Source: Nitrospirota bacterium | Lineage (GTDB): Bacteria > Nitrospirota_A > Leptospirillia > Leptospirillales > Leptospirillaceae | Reading direction: 5' to 3' | Assembly (NCBI GenBank): GCA_023480765.1 | Contig: JAMCWZ010000039.1 | Location: 3,825-10,354, forward strand | DNA: 6,530 nt | Shown here: in pieces, positions 1 through 4,272 of the stretch | Layout of the letters: every line of letters starts with the position of its first letter | Numbering within the stretch: position 1 is the stretch's first letter | Translations under genes and position numbers: made by a program | Notes under the pieces: model-generated | Databases searched by the model: none | The model's input: the letters and a program-made list of their open reading frames with translations, nothing else | Told to the model about the DNA's origin: nothing

Positions 1-557
1 TCGGCAAAATTATAAGTCGGATATCCGTCTGACCGGACGAGAACCCAGTCATCCAAAAGGGTTCCGTTAAAAGACATAGGCCCTCGAATAAGGTCTGGGA
101 CAATGATTTCAGAAACTTCTGTATTTTTGAAACGTATGACAAAAGGATCAGGGGGATTGTCTGATCTTAAACGGCAGCGCCCGTCATATTTAGGGGGAAG
201 CCCCTTGGAAATTGCTTCCTGTCTTCGTGCTTCAAGGTCTTGAGGAGTACAATAGCAGCGATACGCTTTTCCAGATTCAAGAAGAAGACGGGAAATTTCG
301 TTGTATTTGTTTAATCTCTCCGATTGATAAAACGGTCCTTCGTCCCAATCGATCGACAACCATTGAAGGCCGTCAAAAATAGCCTGAATGGACTCCTTTG
401 TAGAACGTTCCCGATCGGTATCTTCGATACGCAGAACAAATGTCCCTTTATGGTGTCGGGCAAAAAGGTAATTGAAGAGCGCTGTTCTTGCTCCTCCAAG
501 GTGAAGATGGCCTGTAGGACTGGGAGCGAAACGAACACGAATTGAAGAATCTGTCAA
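1..557 (-). CDS. gltX: Glutamyl-tRNA synthetase, N-terminal part (cut by left edge)
   Basis: Class I aminoacyl-tRNA synthetase that charges tRNA-Glu in the cytoplasm. The 185 visible residues are the start of the catalytic Rossmann fold. They read [16 protein letters not shown], then the HIGH-type signature HLHLG (residues 17-21), then [10 protein letters not shown] (43-52), the CYC segment of the zinc-binding insert (C101, C103), YDGRC (124-128), and IRGPMSF and [10 protein letters not shown] near the edge. About 40% of a typical ~470-residue protein is present; the KMSKS loop and anticodon-binding domain lie outside the window. The start is TTG at 557-555: the RFAPSPTG block begins nine residues later as expected, and AAAGGA (565-570 on the plus strand) lies seven bases upstream. 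E. coli GltX binds zinc through C98, C100, C125 and H127; here the fourth position appears to be L130. The gene is divergent from the rest of the window. Identity is secure; whether it discriminates tRNA-Glu from tRNA-Gln cannot be told. Confidence 0.97.
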   Translation of the reverse strand, partial: MTDSSIRVRFAPSPTGHLHLGGARTALFNYLFARHHKGTFVLRIEDTDRERSTKESIQAIFDGLQWLSIDWDEGPFYQSERLNKYNEISRLLLESGKAYRCYCTPQDLEARRQEAISKGLPPKYDGRCRLRSDNPPDPFVIRFKNTEVSEIIVPDLIRGPMSFNGTLLDDWVLVRSDGYPTYNFA

Positions 558-564
558 ATGAGGG

Positions 565-570
565 TCCTTT
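565..570 (-). promoter_or_regulatory. Shine-Dalgarno of gltX, decides the TTG start
   Basis: On the minus strand this reads AAAGGA, seven bases before the TTG at 557. No ATG or GTG in the same frame lies between it and the conserved RFAPSPTG block, so TTG is the most likely initiator. Confidence 0.7.
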
Positions 571-634
571 TCTTTAAGAGAAATCGTATGAATTTTTTAT
601 AGGATCAAGTTTACCATTGTTTCCCGGAGCATTC

Positions 635-750
635 AGCTAGAACATCATAAATATTGTCAAACCCAAGAAAGAGTCCAGTTTTTTAACAAATCTCAAGGAT
701 GTCGACGATGTTCCGCATCGAAATCAAGACTCTGAAAATAGCTGGAACAT
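635..750. repeat. Imperfect direct repeat AGCTRGAACAT with an inverted half copy
   Basis: AGCTAGAACAT (635-645) and AGCTGGAACAT (740-750) differ at one of eleven bases and are 105 bases apart, on the same strand. A reverse-oriented ATGTTCC (708-714) lies between them and is the exact complement of GGAACAT at 744-750. All three copies sit in the divergent intergenic region, so they could be half-sites of a regulator. Chance similarity is not excluded at this length, and I recognise no regulator. Confidence 0.4.
706..720. repeat. Short hairpin CGATG-TTCCG-CATCG
   Basis: Five-base perfect arms (706-710 and 716-720) flank a five-base loop, extendable by one G-T pair. No run of T follows, so it does not look like a terminator. 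It overlaps the inverted ATGTTC motif. It could be incidental. Confidence 0.3.
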
Positions 751-757
751 GGTAACG

Positions 758-787
758 TTGTCTTTATAGGAAGCCGGATCCTATACT
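758..787 (+). promoter_or_regulatory. Sigma70-type promoter for the lipoprotein-nadB-cbpA-cbpM unit
   Basis: A -35 box TTGTCT (758-763, four of six consensus bases) is followed after 18 bases by a -10 box TATACT (782-787, five of six). Transcription would begin near 794, leaving a leader of about 80 bases before the GTG at 873. It is the best such pair I found in the intergenic region and points at the downstream genes. A 7-bp dyad occupies the spacer and part of the -10. A predicted start near 794 lies upstream of the alternative TTG 801, which would have almost no leader if used. Confidence 0.55.
765..785. promoter_or_regulatory. Candidate operator: 7-bp perfect dyad over the promoter
   Basis: TATAGGA (765-771) and TCCTATA (779-785) are exact reverse complements separated by seven bases (AGCCGGA). 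The 21-bp element lies between the -35 and -10 boxes and covers four bases of the -10. That is the classic place for a repressor site, since a bound dimer would block RNA polymerase. It could regulate nadB; repressors of NAD synthesis such as NrtR or NiaR are possible, but I cannot match the sequence to a known consensus. The right arm partly coincides with the -10 by nature, which weakens the case a little. Confidence 0.5.
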
Positions 788-872
788 GTCAAATCGTTGA
801 TTGTTCGGGTTGCATTCAATTTCAGAACTCATGGCAAATAAGCCGTTTCAAAGACCGTTTGGGGAAAGCAAA

Positions 873-1415
873 GTGAATTTAACAAATTGTCTGAAAAAAA
901 GCGGGATCATTTCACCTGGCTTGATCAATACAACCAGAATCGTATTCATTCTTCTGATAGCGGCTCTTCCCGCATGCAGCGACACCGTTGAGCTGACCCC
1001 TGCGCAGAAGGAATTGTATTCCTCCTGGAAAATAGCAGACAAGGTTCGAATAGCCTACAGGTCAAAAAATGCGGATTCACTGTTGAAGATGGTTTCCCCA
1101 GCCTTGTCTCAGAAGTGGGACCTTCAAAAAAAACTGGAGTCCATTTTTCTCGGGATGGCCCGGACAGGATTGCATTTGGAGATGGATTCGGGTATTTGGG
1201 ATCCGGATACAGGAACTGTGATTTATAAGGCCCATTGGACATTTGTCGGAATGATTGCGGAAGGAAGCCCGAAGCTGTTTAAGACGGGAGAGTGCCGATT
1301 ATGGATAAGTCTCCCTGAAAACGGTAAGGCGTCTTCCATCCAGAAAATCATCGGGGACAATTTTTTCCTGATATCCTTGCCCAAAAAGAGAGTGGTTGGC
1401 GGCGGAGGAATGTGA
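873..1415 (+). CDS. Small secreted lipoprotein, NTF2-like, function unknown
   Basis: A 180-residue product from GTG 873. A hydrophobic segment (IVFILLIAALPA) ends in the lipobox LPAC, with the lipidated cysteine at residue 35 (codon 975-977), so the protein should be exported, lipid-modified and anchored in a membrane. The mature part is about 145 residues: a helical start (WKIADKVRIAYRSKNADSLL), then alternating strands ending in GECRLWISL and IIGDNFFLI. That order resembles NTF2/SnoaL-like folds; this is inference from pattern, not a family match. Start choice: GTG 873 has GGGGA eight bases upstream and gives a reasonable signal peptide. ATG 831 and TTG 801 lack a Shine-Dalgarno and put the cysteine at 49 or 59, too deep. 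TTG 921 gives an ideal 18-residue signal but a poor ribosome site. The gene ends four bases before nadB, whose Shine-Dalgarno lies in its last codons. Confidence 0.8.
   Translation: MNLTNCLKKSGIISPGLINTTRIVFILLIAALPACSDTVELTPAQKELYSSWKIADKVRIAYRSKNADSLLKMVSPALSQKWDLQKKLESIFLGMARTGLHLEMDSGIWDPDTGTVIYKAHWTFVGMIAEGSPKLFKTGECRLWISLPENGKASSIQKIIGDNFFLISLPKKRVVGGGGM
1404..1409 (+). promoter_or_regulatory. Shine-Dalgarno of nadB inside the lipoprotein gene
   Basis: GGAGGA lies ten bases before ATG 1420 and within the final Gly-Gly codons of the lipoprotein. It supports ATG 1420 over the in-frame TTG 1396, and suggests translational coupling because ribosomes finishing the upstream gene stop right next to the nadB start. 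Confidence 0.7.
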
Positions 1416-1419
1416 TCCG

Positions 1420-2961
1420 ATGGAATCCCTGGCGGTAGATTACCTTGTGATTGGTGGGGGAATAGCCGGTTTTCAAGCAATATTGAACCTCCTTCCTCAA
1501 GGAACGGCCATGCTTGTTTCAAAGGGCCCTCTTTCGTCTGGAAGCTCCTATTACGCTCAAGGCGGACTCGCATTGCCCTGGGGATTTACCAGGGATGATA
1601 TTGAGAGTCATGTGCAGGATACGATTCTGGCCGGGGCGGGGTTGTGTGATGCTGCGTCTGTCCGGACACTGGTCGAAGGTGCCGAAGAAGCTTTTGAAAA
1701 TCTCTTGCGTTTGGGGGTCCCTTTCGACAGAGATAAGAATGGACGGTTTCGCACCACGCGGGAAGCGGCCCATTCTCGTCCCCGCATTGTCCACGCGGGG
1801 GGTGACAGAACTGGAGCCCTCATATTGAAGACGCTTGCAGAAGCGGCGTTCCGGCAACCCCATTTCCGATTTTTATCTCCTTACCAGCTTTATCAGTTCA
1901 GGAAGGACCCTGATGGAAATGTTCGGGGAGCCTATTTTCTGGGAGAGAGGGATTCCGATATTCTTGAAATACGGGCAAAGGCTGTCATCCTTGGGACAGG
2001 CGGCGCCGGGTCGCTTTTTTCCCGCTCGACAAATCCCCGATTCCAGCGGGGAGACGGTGTCAGTATCGCTTATCGGGCAGGGTGTGAAATCGAACGGATG
2101 GCCTATTATCAGTTCCATCCGACGGTTCTGGACCTGCCAGGCACCCAGCCATTTCTCCTGACGGAAGCGATGCGCGGAGAAGGTGCCTATCTCCTGGACG
2201 CCAAAGGGGACCGTTTCATGTCCAAATATCATCCTGGAGGAGAACTCGCTCCGAGAGATGTCGTCGCGCGCGCTTTATGGTTTGAGCTGAATTCGGACCA
2301 GCATCAGCAGATCACCCTGTCCGTGGAGCATTTACCGAAAGGATTTATACGGAAGAGGTTTCCTCAGGTTTACGGTCATCTGAGGGAATTGGGTATCGAT
2401 CTCGAAACGACTCCGGTGCCTGTTCGTCCCGCTGCTCATTTCCAGATGGGGGGAATCCGGACGGACATGGATGGGCGGACGACTATCAAAGGTCTCTGGG
2501 CAATTGGGGAAGTCGCAAGTAATCGAGTGCATGGGGCTAACCGTTTGGCCTCAAATTCGTTACTGGAAGCATTGGTTATGGGAAGAAGGATCGTTAAATC
2601 GGTTGTATCCGAAACTCCGGAACATAATCTTCCCAAGTCTTCCACTATTGAAGAAAAAAACATAGGAGAAATGATCCTTCCCGAATTTCAGGGAGAAGAA
2701 TCCTGGTCCGCTCTCAAAGCGATGTTGTGGGACAGTGCCGGAATCGTCAGGACGATCGAGAAGGTTCAGCATGGTATTGGTTGGATTCAAGAGCATCTGG
2801 AAGGAAGAGCGGTTCCTGTTCACGGTTCGCGCTTTGCCTACGGAAACGGTCTCCTGGCGTCGAGACTCATTCTGGAGGACATCTTGACTGCGCCTGTGAC
2901 AGGTGCGAATTACGTGCTTTTTGGACCAGATGCGAACTTGGTGGAGTCTTACCGCATATGA
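1420..2961 (+). CDS. nadB: L-aspartate oxidase
   Basis: A 513-residue FAD enzyme that oxidises L-aspartate to iminoaspartate, the first step of de novo NAD synthesis; NadA then makes quinolinate. The FAD-binding GGGIAG is at residues 12-17, followed by [10 protein letters not shown] (42-51). By comparison with E. coli NadB the active-site set is complete: E115 in TREAAH, H233 in QFHP, R279 in APRD, H340 in PAAH and R375 in [17 protein letters not shown] and the FAD-contact segment SNSLLEALV are also intact. Together these favour NadB over the related flavoprotein subunits of succinate dehydrogenase or fumarate reductase, and no iron-sulphur partner gene is adjacent. The C-terminal helical domain is present, but the usual ESRGAHYR motif is eroded to PVTGANYV (492-499). 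No nadA or nadC is in the window. The stop overlaps the cbpA start (ATGA). Confidence 0.95.
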   Translation: MESLAVDYLVIGGGIAGFQAILNLLPQGTAMLVSKGPLSSGSSYYAQGGLALPWGFTRDDIESHVQDTILAGAGLCDAASVRTLVEGAEEAFENLLRLGVPFDRDKNGRFRTTREAAHSRPRIVHAGGDRTGALILKTLAEAAFRQPHFRFLSPYQLYQFRKDPDGNVRGAYFLGERDSDILEIRAKAVILGTGGAGSLFSRSTNPRFQRGDGVSIAYRAGCEIERMAYYQFHPTVLDLPGTQPFLLTEAMRGEGAYLLDAKGDRFMSKYHPGGELAPRDVVARALWFELNSDQHQQITLSVEHLPKGFIRKRFPQVYGHLRELGIDLETTPVPVRPAAHFQMGGIRTDMDGRTTIKGLWAIGEVASNRVHGANRLASNSLLEALVMGRRIVKSVVSETPEHNLPKSSTIEEKNIGEMILPEFQGEESWSALKAMLWDSAGIVRTIEKVQHGIGWIQEHLEGRAVPVHGSRFAYGNGLLASRLILEDILTAPVTGANYVLFGPDANLVESYRI

Positions 2962-3812
2962 ATGATGATTATTACTCCGTTCTGGGAGTTCCGAAAAGCG
3001 CAAGCGAAGATGAGATCAAAAAAGCTTACCGCAAGCTTGCTCGCAAATATCATCCGGATCTGAACCCTGGTAACAAGTCGTCTGAACAGAAATTCAAGGA
3101 AATCAACCAGGCATATGAAATTCTGTCAGACTCAGAAAAACGAAAAGAATACGATCGCGAAAAAGAAAGTCCGGGCCCTTCCCGTGGGAGACCAGAGTAC
3201 GGTGCGGGGAGAGAGAGGTCCGGGTTTGAGGATTTCGGGGCAGGAGATGCGTCCTATTTCTGGGACATTTTTAGCGGTGGGCAACGGCAGACCGGCCGGT
3301 CCCTGACGACTGTCCGACTGACTCTTTCACTTGCCGAAGTGGCAAGAGGGGCGAAGAAGACAATCACGCTCCAGGGAGAATCCGGAAAGGCGGAAACTGT
3401 TTCTGTCCAGATCCCGCCGGGGGCGGAAGAAGGAATGGGATTTGAAGTGGCAGCACCTTCACTCGGCAAAAATCGAATGTTGTATGTTGTCATAGATCAT
3501 ATACTGCCGGATCCCCGCTTTGAACGCCATGGTGCCGATATATATTCGGATTTACGTCTTTCCGTTCCGGAGCTTTACTTTGGGACAGCCATCCAGATTT
3601 CAACCCTGGACGGTGAGACCCGGCTAAGAATTCCGGCAGGATCCCAAGGTGGTCAAACGCTTCGACTCAAGGAAAAAGGAATTCATTCATCCTTTGATGG
3701 CAGCCGCGGACATCATTTTGTTCGACTGATAGCCGTGCTTCCGGAAAAAAGGTCAGAGAATCTTGATGCGCTTATGCATCAGCTTGAAGCTTTTTACCGA
3801 ACGGGCCAGTGA
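2958..3812 (+). CDS. cbpA: CbpA-type J-domain co-chaperone (DnaJ family, no zinc finger)
   Basis: A 284-residue Hsp40 that should stimulate the ATPase of DnaK and hand it unfolded clients. The J domain spans about residues 4-69, with [14 protein letters not shown] and the essential HPD at 32-34, then [14 protein letters not shown] linker rich in G, F, E and R (about 70-112, with [19 protein letters not shown]) replaces a classic G/F region. Two C-terminal beta domains follow directly (about 115-262) with IPPGAEEGM (152-160), [15 protein letters not shown] (185-199) and [18 protein letters not shown] (225-242). There are no CxxCxGxG repeats, so this is the class B/CbpA layout rather than DnaJ; E. 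coli CbpA is 306 residues. The start ATG 2958 overlaps the nadB stop by four bases, with GGAG eleven bases upstream. The frame stays open further upstream within nadB, but that part has no J-domain similarity. The next gene encodes a CbpM-like partner. Confidence 0.92.
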   Translation: MNDDYYSVLGVPKSASEDEIKKAYRKLARKYHPDLNPGNKSSEQKFKEINQAYEILSDSEKRKEYDREKESPGPSRGRPEYGAGRERSGFEDFGAGDASYFWDIFSGGQRQTGRSLTTVRLTLSLAEVARGAKKTITLQGESGKAETVSVQIPPGAEEGMGFEVAAPSLGKNRMLYVVIDHILPDPRFERHGADIYSDLRLSVPELYFGTAIQISTLDGETRLRIPAGSQGGQTLRLKEKGIHSSFDGSRGHHFVRLIAVLPEKRSENLDALMHQLEAFYRTGQ

Positions 3813-4156
3813 AAGCGAGAAAAGTGATGCACCCAGACGAATTCGATTTTTGGTCATCCCGGGACCTGATAATTCCGGAGCAAGAAGTCACGTCCGACTG
3901 GATCCTTGAAACCTTTTCCCTGCGCAGCCAAGAACTTCGCATCATGGTGGATGAAGGATTCGTGTTTCCCTGCAGGAAAGAGGGGAAATATTTTTATGAT
4001 TCGACGGCGGTCAAGACGATTGCTTTCATTCTCGTTCTCAAACGACAAATGGGTGTCAACATGGCGGGAATAGAAATTATTCTCCACCTGAAAAAGCAGA
4101 TCCACTGGCATCTGTCTCAGGCCAGAAAAAGAAATCATTTAAATGATCAGTCGTGA
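3809..4156 (+). CDS. cbpM: CbpM-like J-protein modulator, MerR/HspR superfamily
   Basis: A 115-residue protein. Residues 41-92 follow the CbpM/MerR-like pattern: [15 protein letters not shown], then the wing-like [13 protein letters not shown], then [17 protein letters not shown] (76-92), close to the 'GxNLAGVxxxL' helix of HspR and CbpM. The typical MerR 'TLRxYE' recognition stretch is replaced by [10 protein letters not shown], as in E. coli CbpM (ExELNEIVGLG). It is therefore more likely a protein-binding modulator of the neighbouring J-protein than a DNA-binding repressor. In E. coli CbpM binds the CbpA J domain and blocks its work with DnaK. The start is uncertain: GTG 3809 overlaps the cbpA stop as GTGA without a clear Shine-Dalgarno, while GTG 3824 and ATG 3827 would remove five or six residues. 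HspR-type repressor activity on clpB is the main alternative, though no HAIR operator (CTTGAGT-N7-ACTCAAG) is visible. Confidence 0.78.
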   Translation: MKARKVMHPDEFDFWSSRDLIIPEQEVTSDWILETFSLRSQELRIMVDEGFVFPCRKEGKYFYDSTAVKTIAFILVLKRQMGVNMAGIEIILHLKKQIHWHLSQARKRNHLNDQS

Positions 4157-4159
4157 TCA
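4144..4159. repeat. Inverted repeat TGATCA-GTCG-TGATCA at the cbpM stop
   Basis: Two identical, self-complementary six-base arms flank a four-base loop and overlap the last codons and the stop of cbpM. A T-rich run (4168-4172) follows nine bases later. The stem is A+T-rich and the T-run is displaced, so this would be a weak terminator at best. It could reduce read-through into clpB. Confidence 0.3.
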
Positions 4160-4218
4160 AAAGGCAATTTTTATCGATTTTCCCTAGTTTTCTGAAATCT
4201 CGGAGAGTGTCTGTTTGT

Positions 4219-4238
4219 TGATACCAGCCGGAGTATCA
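4219..4238. promoter_or_regulatory. Inverted repeat in the clpB leader
   Basis: TGATAC (4219-4224) and GTATCA (4233-4238) are exact complements around an eight-base centre CAGCCGGA. The centre contains the same AGCCGGA found in the middle of the dyad over the upstream promoter. It lies 34 bases before the clpB start and could be an operator or an RNA hairpin. I found no convincing -35/-10 pair, sigma32-like promoter, CIRCE or HAIR element in the 116-base cbpM-clpB gap, so clpB may be read from upstream or by a promoter I cannot recognise. Confidence 0.4.
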
Positions 4239-4257
4239 GGATGACCAAAGATATTAT

Positions 4258-4264
4258 GAGGGGG
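4258..4264 (+). promoter_or_regulatory. Shine-Dalgarno of clpB
   Basis: GAGGGGG ends eight bases before ATG 4273. It is the strongest ribosome site in the window and fixes the clpB start. A nearer ATG at 4265 is out of frame. Confidence 0.75.
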
Positions 4265-4272
4265 ATGCTCGC

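Larger units (their letters stand above)
558..872. other. Divergent intergenic region between gltX and the lipoprotein operon
   Basis: This 315-base stretch is A+T-richer than the flanking genes, and I see no convincing conserved gene in it. It holds the gltX Shine-Dalgarno, a rightward promoter at 758-787 with an overlapping 7-bp dyad, three GAACAT/ATGTTC motifs (640-645, 708-713, 745-750) and a short hairpin (706-720). For gltX the promoter is unclear: TATAAA on the minus strand (596-601) could be a -10 box but has no good -35, and the perfect TTGACA (655-660, minus strand) has no acceptable -10 at 16-18 bases. No tRNA cloverleaf, intrinsic terminator or known riboswitch was recognised. The lipoprotein frame stays open upstream to TTG 801, so the last 70 bases could be coding if an upstream start is used. 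Confidence 0.7.

Noticed and set aside
324..545. Plus-strand reading frame of 73 residues inside the gltX region
   Set aside because: It is the complement of the gltX catalytic core, including the HIGH motif; no independent evidence of coding.
655..660. Perfect TTGACA on the minus strand as the -35 box of gltX
   Set aside because: At 16 to 18 bases the best -10 candidate is CTGAAT, which lacks the key A at position two. Left as unproven.
1396..1419. Earlier TTG start for nadB
   Set aside because: The eight extra residues overlap the lipoprotein gene and have no ribosome site; ATG 1420 follows GGAGGA and places the FAD motif at the usual distance.
2727..2957. Upstream extension of the cbpA reading frame giving a 361-residue protein
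   Set aside because: This part lies wholly inside nadB in another frame, has no J-domain similarity, and the J domain begins cleanly at ATG 2958 with a four-base stop/start overlap.
2560..3003. Antisense reading frame spanning the nadB-cbpA junction
   Set aside because: No domain, no ribosome site, and both opposing genes are secure.
4218..4257. TTGATA (4218-4223) with TATTAT (4252-4257) as a clpB promoter
   Set aside because: The spacer of 28 bases is far too long, and the predicted transcript would start inside the Shine-Dalgarno.
4157..4272. Heat-shock operators (CIRCE, HAIR) or a sigma32-like promoter before clpB
   Set aside because: Searched by eye on both strands; no TTAGCACTC-N9-GAGTGCTAA, CTTGAGT-N7-ACTCAAG or CTTGAA/CCCCAT pair is present.
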